Assembly: GCF_000003605.2 (NCBI RefSeq)
Contig: NW_003157229.1
Span: 439,561 to 463,375 of the forward strand
DNA: 23,815 nucleotides
Source: Saccoglossus kowalevskii
Lineage: Eukaryota; Hemichordata; Enteropneusta; Harrimaniidae
Reading direction: 5' to 3'
The stretch's first letter is position 1. Each line of letters begins with the position of its first letter. A model generated the notes under the pieces. That model was not told the origin of the DNA. It made no database searches and was given only the letters and a program-made list of their open reading frames with translations. The position numbers were made by a program, and so were the translations under genes. Shown here one piece after another: positions 1 through 11,689 of this stretch.

Positions 1-228
1 CTATTAAAACTTTGTACAAATTTAAAGATGTATGGTTTGGTTGATTCTTATATAGAGAAATTCAAACACAGATATTGTGTTGTTGTATGTCGGCAGTAGT
101 TGTCTGTTTTCACTTATTATCAATTAGTATTGCTTGACCACATGCCCTCTGTGCAAACTCATTAAGTAATGAATAACATGGCTTCCTGATTAATTGACAG
201 TGCTCGTTATACTTTTCTGTTAATGTGG

Positions 229-330
229 AGCGGTCGTCCTCTACACACACGCGCGAGAATTGAGTTCGAAACAACGCATGCAATAAACGCAAAGGCTCAT
301 CGGTAGACGCTTGTTTTAAACAGTTATGAC
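229..330. repeat. Dispersed repeat, copy 1 of a pair
   Basis: A segment of about 100 bp running from gcggtcgtcctc to gcttgttttaaacagttatgac recurs in degenerate form at 22806-22916 in the same orientation. Shared blocks are GGTCGTC, CACACAC, GAATTGAGT, AACGCAAAG, CTCAT, GGTAGA and GCTTGTTTT/GCTTGTTTG. The block order is conserved and small indels separate them. The identity of the family is unknown. Confidence 0.6.
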
Positions 331-2248
331 CATATAAGGGTTTTTATTTCTCTAACGCATTCCTCAAAGCAAAGTCATTTCATAACAATATGAATACTAA
401 TATGTATGCTCCATTTCTTAAACAATATCAATATTTAGACCCTATTACGATCAGTTTCGTCATTGTAAAAGAGCGGTTGTTGCGAGTGTTATCACTTGCA
501 AACAGCCATTGATAATAATTTGGCATGACGTCAATATTCAGCAACGAGAACAGTCAGCATATCATTGAAAGCGGGAGTTTACAACTGCAAATGTGTGGCG
601 TTCAGATTTGTATGTATTTTGAAAGTAGTTTGTTTACGTGACAAGTTTACAGGTTTTCTATTTCATTACTAGGGTTCAGTTGATCAATTCCTGTCGACTA
701 TATAATGAATATGACAGAATCCATCGGCAATTATGAAAGAGTACAATGAATGAAAATAGCATAGTCGATTTACAGAGTAAGAATAGCGGGAAAAATAGAA
801 AAAAATATGCCACAGAGTGAAGTAATAAACGCGGAAGATACTTTTATGCTACTCAAAAGAACTACAAGGATGTGTATGTACTCAATCATGGGGCAATACA
901 TCTATTTTTTAGTGTGCAATGATATTTATGTTGTAAGATTTGAAATTAAACATTTTACAAAATTAACTATTTAGAGCCTGAATATTTGAAAACAATGTAT
1001 ATTATCATGTCTCAATAACAAGTGAAAGAGTCGTATGTAGTTTTGACAATTGCTGAAGATTTTATTATTACATTCCTGTTGTTAATAACCAGATAACGTC
1101 ATTCAATAAATTTGTAGTTGTTTAAAAAAACTATAGTCTAATTGCAATTGATGTTTTTTAACAGTTCTTTGTTTTGTCCGGCTTTGATTTCCCATTCTAT
1201 GATAACGGTTTTCCCAATCAAGTTAGATACACGAGTAGTACCTCTACTACCATTTACTTCTAAACTTTTTTTTGGAAAGCGAATGCTTTGCGTCGACAAT
1301 CAAAAAGTTATGACGCTGATATCATCAGATTATGGTTACAACTAAAAATGTCATCGCCAATGTTTCCATCGGCAAATATTAATTGACAAGACCACCTTAT
1401 ATTTTATTCATTTTTTCAATAATTGGGATTTGTTATTTTTACCTATCATCTCATTTGGAGAATTATTACGCATATTTTAGAATCAATAAAGAAATTAACT
1501 CATTAAAAGTGAATTATTAAATATAGTTAGTCCCGCGTTCCTTCTCATCAACCCATATACTGTCAATAATTAATTAGATCATTTCCTATGCAATCGTATT
1601 AAAATGCTTGCGATTTAACTAGTTATATATATATAAACGTGGATAATTGTTGTTTTTTGTACGCGATACGATCTTATTATTTTATTTGATACAAGCTGAT
1701 GTATTTGTTTCTTACCATAAAAAGTTTATAATAACAATAATAAATTTAAAAAGATCAAAATACATAATGCCATACATGAATAGAAGCTTCCAACTTCCAA
1801 TTTCCAACTTCTATTCACTTCGAATCTTTAAATGCAATGTATACATCGCCAATCAATCCAGTAGTGCCGGAATATCGTCTAGATAGAGAAGCTAGAAAAA
1901 CTGTGTGTACTAAGTTAAACAAAAAGCGAATAAATGACCAGCACAGTTAATTTAAAGAGTAACTCGGTCTAATATTGTACAATATGTTTGGTTTCTAAAC
2001 ACTAAGCAGTTTTCTGTTATTTATTGAGTAAATAAAGGAAACCAAAATTCAAAAATGCAAGTCTGAGAAAGAATGATTGTGTTGATAAATTATAACAATT
2101 ATAATACGTCGCGAATATGATGGCTTTATGTGTGTAGAAATATATTCCGCATGTGGTTTTTACGTCAGAGATACAACTTGCGTGTATCCATCTAATCACT
2201 CTAGGCCGTATTTTTGGAGGTGGTTACTGCAATGTAGTGAGGTATTTG
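331..2248. other. Non-coding: intron of the mGluR-like gene
   Basis: AT-rich sequence with only short, non-conserved open frames. No exon for TM1-TM4 of the receptor was found. There is no recognisable RNA gene. It is taken as intron because the gene must continue to the left of the window. Confidence 0.6.
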
Positions 2249-2300
2249 TTTGCTCACAAGTGCTAAGGCTCTTTGCCGTCGTCGTGAGTTTAATTCCCAT
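2249..2300 (+). repeat. tRNA-derived SINE relic (A-box and B-box-like)
   Basis: The sequence ttgctcacaagtgctaagg resembles an internal pol III A box (TRGCNNARNGG). About 30 nt later gtgagtttaattccc resembles a B box (GGTTCRANTCC). The order and spacing fit the head of a tRNA-derived SINE. No clean tRNA cloverleaf and no clear tail are visible, so this is a decayed fragment at best. Confidence 0.4.
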
Positions 2301-2921
2301 ATTTCGTGTAGTTAACACTGGTAGAGTGTATTAACAAAATATCTGTTTTCAAGATTGTTATTATACAACATCCTCTGACGGCTTTTGTTCTATCCCATAT
2401 TAATAATAATATAACGTTATCTGGATTAGTTTGTTAGTTCTCATGCTGTCTACTCTGTACATTCGTGATTGCTCTAAGGCATCCAGAGGATATGTAGAAA
2501 CTTACTCTACTCATACAATGACCCGGCCTATTTTGTGAGTTCATTTCGATATATCAAAAGAATTTCTTTCCTGTAATTAGGTTTCACATTTCACATACGG
2601 ATGCTTTTTAGTAAAACAGTTAGATATATTATTACACACACTATACATAAACTAATTCAATATTCAGTAAGATGTGCACGCTCTTATATCAAACTAATGG
2701 TCATGTGACTTTGGTAAGTACGGAATATATCCAATCTAGACAGTGTTCTTTCCTTAATTAGCGCAAGAGTTGAACTTAATAATATACCTGATTTAATGCA
2801 ACACAACAATAACTATCTTGTCTTAAAAAAATATCTTTGTATGATCCCATATTGGAAATACCATATTCCTAAACATGAGAGACATGGTCAATAATTTCAC
2901 TCTACTTTCTTGCATTTTTAG
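2301..2921. other. Intron 3' part and splice acceptor of the mGluR-like gene
   Basis: No exon is recognised here. The last bases form a pyrimidine-rich tract (ttcactctactttcttgc) and the acceptor tttttag at 2915-2921. A donor-like TTTGgtaagtac lies at about 2712-2723, but the sequence before it does not resemble the receptor's TM3-TM4 region. Confidence 0.6.
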
Positions 2922-3404
2922 CTAATCATCAGCGGAGTGTGGGCGATCGTTTCACCGCCGAGTGCCATCCTCGAAGCTCCGGTCGACAAAGAGAAACGGG
3001 TAGACCTCAGTTGCAACATTGGAGCTTCAGAAGTCATCACCTCCGTCACCTACAATCTTCTTCTCATCATTCTTTGCTGTTGGTTTGCTTTCAAGACACG
3101 TAAAGTACCTGATAACTACAACGAGTCGCGTTTCATTACGCTTAGTGTGTACACTACACTGGTGATATGGCTAGCGTTCATCCCAACTTACATAACCATC
3201 AACAATTCATCGTTTAAAGTAGCCATCCTTTCATTTGCCACCCTCCTCAACGCTTCGGTAACTTTGATATGTTTATACGTACCTAAACTATATGCTGTAC
3301 ATTTTGTTAAAGAGATCGACACCACAACCATGAATGCTTATGTAGCGGGTAATCGCATAATGCCCATGGAACATCTGTCCACGGTGAATCTCTCTCGTTC
3401 GTAG
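2922..3404 (+). CDS. Terminal coding exon of a metabotropic glutamate receptor-like class C GPCR (partial, 3' end)
   Basis: This exon encodes the last 160 residues of a class C G-protein-coupled receptor of the metabotropic glutamate receptor type, a plasma-membrane receptor coupling amino-acid binding to G proteins. A pyrimidine-rich acceptor ends with AG at 2920-2921, and the frame runs in phase 0 to TAG at 3402-3404. Exon residues 1-10 (LIISGVWAIV) are the end of TM4, and Cys31 fits the conserved ECL2 disulphide cysteine. TM5 is about 38-57, followed by the family loop-3 signature FKTRKVPDNYNE (57-68). TM6 (about 72-91) holds YTTLVIWLAFIP, and TM7 (about 98-126) ends in LYVPKLYAVHF, the PKxY motif. 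The loop-3 and TM6 wording resembles group I receptors, but the subgroup is inferred. The tail is only about 34 residues, with no Homer-type PPxxF and no obvious C-terminal PDZ ligand. GC is higher than in the flanks. Upstream exons are outside the window. Confidence 0.88.
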   Translation, partial: LIISGVWAIVSPPSAILEAPVDKEKRVDLSCNIGASEVITSVTYNLLLIILCCWFAFKTRKVPDNYNESRFITLSVYTTLVIWLAFIPTYITINNSSFKVAILSFATLLNASVTLICLYVPKLYAVHFVKEIDTTTMNAYVAGNRIMPMEHLSTVNLSRS

Positions 3405-4386
3405 CGATTTGTTTGTGTAATTGTATTCATGTTGTAAGACGAGTCTCAAAAAACCTTGTATAACTTGTAAATTTAATTAATTGATATGTTATTAATATGC
3501 GTTATTGACATCCATGTGTACTTGTATAGTTCCCTGTATATATTTACTGTAAATAGTCTCGCAAATTACTACCACTATTTCTTTAATTTAGATATTTGGC
3601 AAAGTTAGACAAGGTAAGTATTACCACTGCCAGTCAGTTGACCCCCAGAATTGGAAAATATAACAGCACCTATGGAGATTGTATGTAATATCTGTATTAT
3701 TTTCAGTTTCCAACTTTTCCGGCAGAAGACCCGGGCCTGAAGATATTAGCCAGTTTAGTTTACCACGCGCGGATTCAGGGTAGGCGCGCGCAAAAAAATG
3801 TTTAAATCAATTGACAAACCCAACCCACGTCAATAGGAACCCCCCCCCCCAATCTTACCGAATTTATGGATCCGTCAGTGTTAACAGTTATTGGAGTACC
3901 ATTAATTTAGTTGTTATGGGACTATGTACCTGCCTGTATTCACCGTTTCATCAACCCATTCAGCAAAAAAATGATAAGAAGTTTTTATTTGTTTACGTTA
4001 TCAGTTGTCAGGATCGCTGACACTCACCAGTTTTAGTGTGAAAAAACCTTATGTTGAAGTGGTGAAGCCTTAGATTACAACATTGCTTCACTTTCAGCTT
4101 CCATGGTTGTAGCTTTATTTCCGGTCAACGTCTCTGACCCGGAAGTTGATTATTTTACATCATTTTTCTTCTTCGTTGCCTGGACTGGGCATTACAGTTT
4201 ACCATAATATATCTGACCTTTTTCTCATTGGTCGAATGTCTTACTATGGACTGTTCATTTGATGGAAAATGCGGCTGCAACTCAACATGTTTCAGAAGGT
4301 GGCATTTAGGTTATGCATGTGTATTACATTTGAAAATGGATGATCCACATCTATTCGTCATTTATGCCCCAGCTCCTTTAAGATAA
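3405..4386. other. mGluR-like 3' UTR and intergenic DNA
   Basis: Sequence downstream of the receptor stop. No canonical AATAAA occurs close to the stop; one on the plus strand lies at 5321-5326. The stretch includes an 11-C run at 3840-3850 and a short CpG/GC patch (accacgcgcg, ggcgcgcgc) at about 3763-3791. No conserved coding sequence is seen. Confidence 0.5.
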
Positions 4387-4416
4387 CACCACCAGTTTAC
4401 ACCAATGTACTGGTGG
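4387..4416. repeat. Short perfect inverted repeat
   Basis: ACCACCAGT and ACTGGTGGT form a 9-bp perfect stem around a 12-nt loop. It lies inside a 70-codon open stretch (4344-4553) that has no start codon. No function is assigned. Confidence 0.5.
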
Positions 4417-7400
4417 TACTGCCATTCATGGTGTTTACAACATCAGATACATTCTTGCTATCTCTCTATGCCCCCAACTGGTATGCTTTCATTACCATGC
4501 TGCAAACACAAATAAGAAGGCCCTATCCACGGTGGAAAACGTCAAATCAGTAAACAGCATCATGTTGACTATTAGTTTGAATAGGAACATTGCCGAAGAA
4601 GACACATTTAAAACACTGCTCTAGGGGCTGTCTCACACGCATGCTGTGGCGCCGCCGAAGGTTGGTCACACCACTGACCAAAAGTAGTAAGACTACTTTG
4701 TTTAACTTTAACAAATATCTAACTTAAACAAATAATGTAAGCAATTGGAGTGACTATAATAAAGAAGGATGCTTGTTGCAGCAGTCCCTCCATAGGATAT
4801 ATAGTCTACTATTCCCCGAATGTTTCCAGAATTTAGCGTTTGTGTACTGTGCCATTCTAATGTTGTACATACTTGCATTCCTAAAGTAAACAATTGTACG
4901 ATAATATGACATTCTTTCAGTTTTGAGTCGCCCACGCATTGTTGAATTATTATTATTAATATACAAGTTATAAGTTTGTTATTGTAGTGGAAAAGTTATA
5001 ATACGTTTCTGTGGGCAATTGATTGACAATTTTCTATGTTCATAAACCAGCCAATGTGGAATTGTGATCTGTGTACAGTATGAATTGTGTAATATACGTG
5101 TTATTATGGAACATACAATCCCAAGTGTGAAAATAATTTTATTGGCATTATTGACAATGACAACGTGGCTTTGTTCATGTTTAATTCGTTGTCTTTTCTC
5201 CGTTTTTCTTATCATGTAATGTGTGAACTTTTCAACTTTCGACAGTATTTTATTGACATGAAAGGTAAAATTATACAATATTTACTTATTGTTAACACTT
5301 TGTTTTGCCCTTCATTGTATAATAAATAGGACACACTAATTGTCAATCAGCATTTACAGTTTGTAATATGTTATGGTTAAGATCTATATCACGTGTTTAA
5401 TATCAGGTGATCTTCACAGATGTGTCCCCGAGGAAGTCAGTAACTAGTCATTTGTGTGCAGAATTCTGCACGTTGATTTTGAATTAGATATTTATTAGAA
5501 TTGGGCATTTTCACCTAGTCATTGAAAGAAAGTATTCACTACACGCTATTTGAAGCAGTTTGGGGACAGTGAAATGTCTGGGGTTATAGAAAATCCAAAG
5601 ATTTGTGCTTTTTGGTAATGATTTCCCCCTATACAAATACAAAGTCACATACCTTGATTTCATTTCGTATTGTAAGTATTGTAAGATGTTATAGCATCAA
5701 TGCCAGCTGACAAAACTGTCCATACCTTCACAATTAATTTAAAGATCATTATCAAAAGATTTGTTGTTGTTCTCATTAACAAAATACATTTGAGATTGTC
5801 TAAGGGATTAATTATTTAGAGTTCATTCGCCGCCAACAAATATCGGATAACGAACATAAAAAACGAAATATTTTCTTGGTGGAGAATAACCTCTTTAACA
5901 TACATACATATAAAATCATATAAAGTATTAAAACAAAATAATGCTTGACCTTCGGCATGAAAGTTGTGACGCACTCGTAGCATGGTCGTTTATGTAACTG
6001 CAAACACGTATTAGAATTAAATAGCACCCATGGTGACAATCGAGTTCTGGGTGTGTTTTATAGTTTCCAAGTTACTGAACGCGCTCGCAATGGAAAATGG
6101 GTTGGGGTCGATTTTACAATCAGTCGTCTGTGAGCGTTTTTGAATCAGTTTATCGTAAGTTGAATCTATAGGCTTGTATGTTGTCCTCCAGAAATAGTTT
6201 ACAAATGAACGTATGGTTAACATAAGAATATAAATGGCATTTTGTCCATATATAAGTGTATGAATGCAAAGCACATTTTCTATATTTTATGAGAATTTTG
6301 TGACCTTTCAAAGATAATGTTGGATTTATTCAATACAGAATACGTATGTGCAGTACAGAACTGAAGCTGGTATAGTAAAATAACTGCCTGGAAAGGAGTC
6401 AATGTCGATTCGACACATTCGTGCACGTATGGTAGCTCGGCAACCAGTTAACTTCGGGGAATCACTGTATAAATAGTCTTTATAGTAGTGTTACAATAAC
6501 TAAAATTATTGTAGCACTCAGTCACGGAGCTAACCGTATAATAATAATTCTGACCACGAGTTTGAAAGGTAACTACTGGCTAGATCCCATAACTCTTGTT
6601 CGCCATCACATTTGATGAATGTTCTCCTTTTCCGCGAAGGGGGGCAAGGGCTTGCCGACATCGACACACTGGCATAAATTACATGGAAGTACATAGTTTT
6701 TATGCAATACATATCTGGAATATTTGCAGATAACTATGAAACAATATTTTTTTGTACAAAAATGTGTTGAAACTAATGCAAACATTTCAAATGAAGTACG
6801 TTTATTTTTCATAATAATCGGTTAGAGTGAAAATATAGAATAATAGAGATGTAATTTATTTTGGAAGAGTAAGTTGATGTTGAATTTACAAAAGGTCCAT
6901 AAAACGGTTGTCTACAAAGTGATACAACTCGCGCTGACATCGTTGCAACAGTAATAATTATTCCAAGATCCAATTCCCATTTGATCTCATATAATAGACG
7001 TCGTATGACAGATACTGAAAAATGGCAGATGGCAGGCGTTTTGTCTAACAATGTTATTCTTGACATTTAGATTATGACGAACAACGGAAATGACACGCGT
7101 ATTTTATGAACTTAGGGTCGACGATGACATATCTTGGTTCGAGGTTTTTCTCATGCATGCGACAGTTATCTTACAGAAGCTGACGTGATAATCACTATCA
7201 TGACGGAGTAATTTCTGACTCATTTATCGGCGAAGCATTGTAATTGAAACATACAATATTTGTCAATCGCTTTATTCATTTTGTTTTATACAAGTTAAAT
7301 AGTATCCTGACTTATCATACATTGTTTCAAAATACGGATTCTGTAGTGCGACGACAACAGCGCGAACGTGGTAGAAACCGCCGCAGTGTGTTCTTTTGTT

Positions 7401-7807
7401 TAATTTTTTATATTCAGCCAATTAGAGGCTTTCCCGCTAATTTCTTACATGGCCAGGATCGTATCGATGTATATCAAGGGTATACTGTAAGTTCTGTGCA
7501 ATTTTACATATTGTGTTATATCGCGTTGTAAGTCTCCGGATTGCCAGTGGGCTTTCTGTTAGTAAATAAAAATAAATCCTGAGTTTATTACATGTCGTTC
7601 TACTGTGGTGATTGGTGCTGATTGTGTAATAGATAATTTTGCATACTAATTTTAGCTATTTCCCATAATCGCAACGTATTGTCCCCACATATCAATTGGA
7701 TTGTGAGTAGTGAGGACAATTCTTGCATCGTTTGGTTACGCTTCAATGTAAGCCTATAACGTTTAAAATCGTTGCTACAAACAACCTAAATAAATCTAAA
7801 CCCGGCT
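4417..7807. other. Intergenic DNA, no gene recognised
   Basis: AT-rich DNA with scattered short frames on both strands, none showing a recognisable domain. The one neat structure is a 16-bp perfect palindrome, GTGCAGAATTCTGCAC, at 5456-5471. No RNA gene, large repeat or promoter is supported. Confidence 0.5.
5456..5471. repeat. 16-bp perfect palindrome
   Basis: GTGCAGAATTCTGCAC equals its own reverse complement. It is isolated, with no second copy noticed, so it could be chance or a dimeric binding site. Confidence 0.5.
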
Positions 7808-7811
7808 GCAC

Positions 7812-7848
7812 ACCACCCTCTACAACGCGTCAGGTCGTGGAGGGTGGT
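7812..7848. repeat. Foldback hairpin 1 of the 7.8-8.2 kb cluster
   Basis: ACCACCCTCTAC (7812-7823) pairs with GTGGAGGGTGGT (7837-7848), 11 of 12 positions, around a 13-nt loop containing ACGCGT. The surrounding 400 bp is richer in GC and CpG than its flanks. Confidence 0.65.
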
Positions 7849-7863
7849 CTGTGTCTGGTAAAT

Positions 7864-7903
7864 GACGCGACACAACGGACTTAATGGGTTTTCCCGTCGC
7901 GTC
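7864..7903. repeat. Foldback hairpin 2 of the 7.8-8.2 kb cluster
   Basis: GACGCGAC (7864-7871) and GTCGCGTC (7896-7903) are perfect 8-bp inverted arms around a 24-nt loop. Hairpin 1 ends 15 bp earlier. Confidence 0.6.
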
Positions 7904-7969
7904 GTAGATTCCGAGCATGGTTGGTTTTATCTGTGGCGCTATGTTGCTTTGGGTGGCGTGCATTGCCCG

Positions 7970-7987
7970 TGGTGTCGTGAGACACCA
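7970..7987. repeat. Foldback hairpin 3 of the 7.8-8.2 kb cluster
   Basis: TGGTGTC, a GTGA tetraloop, and GACACCA form a perfect 7-bp stem. It lies in the most GC-rich part of the cluster, which also holds a 70-codon plus-strand open frame (7862-8074) without recognisable similarity. Confidence 0.6.
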
Positions 7988-8152
7988 ACCAGAGAGTGGG
8001 ATTTGACGCGCGCTACATCATACCGCCGCGTGGCGTTGCAGTTCAGCATTCTCAATTATAGAAAAACATACTGAAGAAATAAGTTTATTTTAATCAATCT
8101 GTTGAACTCAACATGCTTGCAAAATAAGAACAAATACACAAATGTCATTGTC

Positions 8153-8207
8153 ATACACGGATCAACAAGCTGCAACTTTTGTTGACAAAAAATGTTGATT
8201 CGTGTAT
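8153..8207. repeat. Foldback hairpin 4 of the 7.8-8.2 kb cluster
   Basis: ATACACGGATCAACA (8153-8167) pairs with TGTTGATTCGTGTAT (8193-8207) at 14 of 15 positions around a 25-nt loop. The single difference is a C/T transition. Nearby GTTGCAA/TTGCAAC words add further weak inverted matches up to about 8265. Confidence 0.65.
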
Positions 8208-8415
8208 CATGCAATGTTGCAAGTTGACAACCTGCAAGAAATGTTCGTATCTCAAGTTGCAACATTTTGACCACAGTCTGTCACGGGGTCAACTTCGGTT
8301 GACAGCATTGATACGCCATCATTATCAATATTGCAGCTTGCTATCTGCATATTTGGTTGGTAAAACGCTTCATGTTCAAATAAATTGCATGAACACACTT
8401 ACGAAACGTTGGAAA

Positions 8416-8545
8416 TAAAAACACACAAACAAACAAACAAACAAAAACAACAACAACAACAACAACTACTACTACCATTACCATTACAATGAGCAGTAGG
8501 ACGACAACAAGAGCAAACAAAAAAAAAGAAAAGAAAAGAGAAAAA
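8416..8545. repeat. CA-rich low-complexity tract
   Basis: Runs of (CAAA)n, then (CAA)n, then ACTACT and CCATTA repeats, followed by an A/G-rich stretch. The poly-valine open frame on the minus strand here is a product of the repeat. Confidence 0.8.
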
Positions 8546-11060
8546 GCATACATATCTGAGAATGAATAAAAAAATAATTTGACAATAAATGTCATGACTT
8601 CGAGTATTCGATCGCCGTTACCTTAGTCGAGCAATAAAAAACAACCGTGAAATGTGGTTTTTTCGATGCTGCCTATTTATAACTTTTTAATATATCGAAT
8701 TTATATTAAATTCTATGTAACGAGACAATAACAATGAAATGCGTTCTTTACGATTTCCACAGACTATTCAGCGTCAATTGATGTGCTCAAAAGTGCGAAC
8801 GGGTAAAGTGACGGCTACATTGTGACATACGAGTGGAACAGCACCCTTAACAGACCCCCCCCCCCCGCCGCCCCTATCGATATGATTAAAATTGTGGCAA
8901 TTAATATAGATCATGGGCACACTATAAAAATGTGTTTCGGTAACAACAATGTCCAAACGTCATTCATATTTTGCATATACCTAAAGTAAACGAAATTGTT
9001 GATCATAAACGTTTATATAACAGCATTGGAACAAACCGTGGTCGAGTTGTAAACATGTGTGGGCGATAGTAAATAGTAAATTATTATCCTCATTACAAAA
9101 CTCCAAAACGTGTTCCGATTTTTAATGTAAAACAATCAGTGTGAATACAAACGGTCTATGTATGATACAAATACATACTCACAAAATAAATTGTTGGCAG
9201 AAGAGGACTAAACTAAATGAGGGACAGCCTGGAAACTTTTAGTACTGTAACAATAATAATTTAATGCGTCTTCACATAAAATGTCAAACGTTCCAATTAG
9301 TCTATAGGAATATCTGCAGGGGGTGTCATCATTATATGTACATATCAGAGTTGAATTACATCATTACTGAGATATTAAGATATTCCGGTGATGTATGAAT
9401 TGTACTCAAAATATGTAGTCGATGATAGTCTTGATAATTTGAATCTCTGTAATCTAATACTGCACAAATAGTCGATTATATATAAACACTTCCTTGCAGT
9501 AGTTGTTCAGTAATTGTGCAAGGTACCTTTGAATTTTACATAAACAATATAATGTGCACATGTTGATTACATGTCATAAAAACCATAGTGAACCGTTGTT
9601 TTGTATGAGAAAATTGTATCACAGTGCAAGTACTTGTTTTCAACAGCAACTAGGTTTATGACAGCTCTCACAATACATGTAATAATTTGAAAATGGGTAT
9701 TCTAATACAGTGACCATTCACATTAGCATATTATGAACTATACATTACTGCCTGTTTTTATACATACAACACATATATACACACGATAGTTGTCAAAATA
9801 TTTTTATTATTTTGATTTTTATGAAGTAAAATTTAACCAGGAAGAGCGAATTATAGAAATCACACACAATAAAAACTATTACTGAAGAACTGGTCTATAA
9901 AATAAAATTCAATAAATACATATAAATAAATAAAAGAGAAAAACAAATAATATATACAAATACTATATTGATTTAAAACATGTTGTCAGCTAAATGTACA
10001 CAAAAAGAAATTTATACATAATAAGTATGTTGTATCTACAAATAATTTGATATAAAGTAATACTAAATCGATGTGCTCCACGTGGTGGTTCATTTGACAA
10101 ATACACTGGTGGTGTGTCTATTGATTTGACCGGGTCAGCAAACAAGTAAATGTTTTTGGCAAAAGTAAAGCATATAATTTATTTGAGAATCACATGATCC
10201 AAATACAGATAGATTCACTTCTCAATTCAAATATAAAACCTAGATGCATAAGATGTATACAACATACCTAAAAGATAAAGATACAATATCAGTTTAACCT
10301 TTGTTGTATGATACATTATGTGTTGATGAAGCGTTAGCACTTAAAATGGAATTCAACAAAGATCCCAAGATATCATTAATTTAATGCATGCAGCTTTCAG
10401 TCGTGAATAACAGAATAATGGTGCACTGCTCTACAGGTCTGACAAATGTGGTCTTTCTAAGCAGGAAGAATTTATAATCAAATAATGCACATATATTTAT
10501 TTTATCAATTAATTCCAACTCTAAGCCATATGTGATGATTGTATACACTTTTGTATATCGCATAGTAGCGGGGAGTTAAAACAATACAATGTCAGAGACT
10601 GCTTTTATGGACATCAGACCGTATAGCCAAGATAGGGGAATGTTTAATTCTGCTTTTACAGGAGAGTTAAGCATTCTGCAGTTCCATATTTGTTTTATTC
10701 ATTTTCAGTATATCCGAGTGGTTATACATTAGAAGATGTGAAAAGGTTTCAATAAATAGGAAATAAAACTGTGGATCAGCACATTGCAAACGTGTAATAA
10801 TCACTGTTTGGAAAGTTCTGACCACCTTGAAATCGCATTCCTTTTTGATATTTACTATCATTATGGCTAATACAGACAATCTAACATAATTAGATCCCTG
10901 CACAGTTTCATCAAACATACTAATAAATTAATTTATTAAGGTGAATACAGTATTTATATCACTCATCTGTGTACACGATATCTCGTTAATATATTGATAT
11001 AGAAGACATACCCATGCGTGAATTAAATAAACATTAATTTTGTATTTCATATGCCATTCC
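8546..11060. other. Intergenic DNA, no gene recognised
   Basis: AT-rich sequence with a 12-C run at 8855-8866 followed by gccgcccc, and A/T-rich patches around 9840-9960. No open frame with a known domain, no RNA gene and no repeat of note was found. Confidence 0.5.
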
Positions 11061-11204
11061 ACTCAATATTCCATATACTATATCACAATATCATGTTTCT
11101 TTCAATATTGTACAAACTATATCATGTTTCACTCAATATTGTACAAACTATATCATGTTTCACTCAATATTGTACAAACTATATCATGTTTCACTCAATA
11201 TTGT
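11061..11204. repeat. 31-bp tandem repeat, about 4.5 units
   Basis: The unit ACTCAATATTGTACAAACTA followed by TATCATGTTTC is repeated. The last units are nearly identical, and the first (from 11061) is diverged with an insertion. The final copy is cut after ACTCAATATTGTT. It is a minisatellite between the two genes, or in a long CCDC125 3' UTR. Confidence 0.85.
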
Positions 11205-11643
11205 TAATTTCATCTTTGTAAATGAGCCAGTTTGAAGGTGGAACAATTACTAAAGCGATGTTCGTTCATTTGCAAATCAAGTATAATAAAAAAGAAATTG
11301 CATTAGCAATTTACCAGTATGTATGAAAATAAAATGCTAAAACTATTGAAAGGATCAAATTAAGGTGACATGCACATGTTTAATGTAACTTAAAACGATT
11401 TCTTTTGTTAGTTTTAGTTTTATTAGTTAGCAATAGTCTTTTATACTTTGCAATTTCTTTAATGGTGAGCTTTTGTAAGCTTAACTTGAAAGTAATATAA
11501 TGATATAAAGAATAAGGACTGCAATTGTTTAATTAGTAGTACATGCACTTAAAAATTACAGAAATGCGACCATGCATAGTGGAAATAATAGTTTAATGAA
11601 TCAGTATACATGAATTCAATGCAGTATTTTCCCAAGATACAAA

Positions 11644-11689
11644 CAGTGTGGTGGTAACAACACAGTGTGGTTTTCTTACCTCCACACTG
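11644..11689. repeat. Short inverted repeat
   Basis: CAGTGTGGTGGTAA (11644-11657) pairs with TTACCTCCACACTG (11676-11689) at 13 of 14 positions around an 18-nt loop. A further direct CAGTGTGG lies in the loop region. Confidence 0.5.

Noticed and set aside
2670..2715. Possible short mGluR exon ending in TTTG|gtaagtac, in phase 0 with the 2922 acceptor
   Set aside because: The donor looks good, but the encoded peptide (MCTLLYQTNGHVTL) does not resemble the TM3-TM4 region that should precede it.
3840..3850. C homopolymers here and at 8855-8866 and 15901-15914 as possible regulatory G-quadruplexes
   Set aside because: Each is a single run with no set of four separated G tracts on the opposite strand. 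They are simple homopolymers.
4344..4553. A 70-codon open stretch with hydrophobic content (VLVVLPFMVF) and no ATG start
   Set aside because: There is no splice-site support, no recognisable family, and a stop immediately upstream. The length is within chance expectation for this window.
8341..8595. Minus-strand open frame with a poly-valine run
   Set aside because: It is a translation of the CAA/CAAA low-complexity tract.
11061..11204. CRISPR-like array
   Set aside because: The repeats are directly adjacent with no unique spacers, and the genome is eukaryotic. It is a plain tandem repeat.
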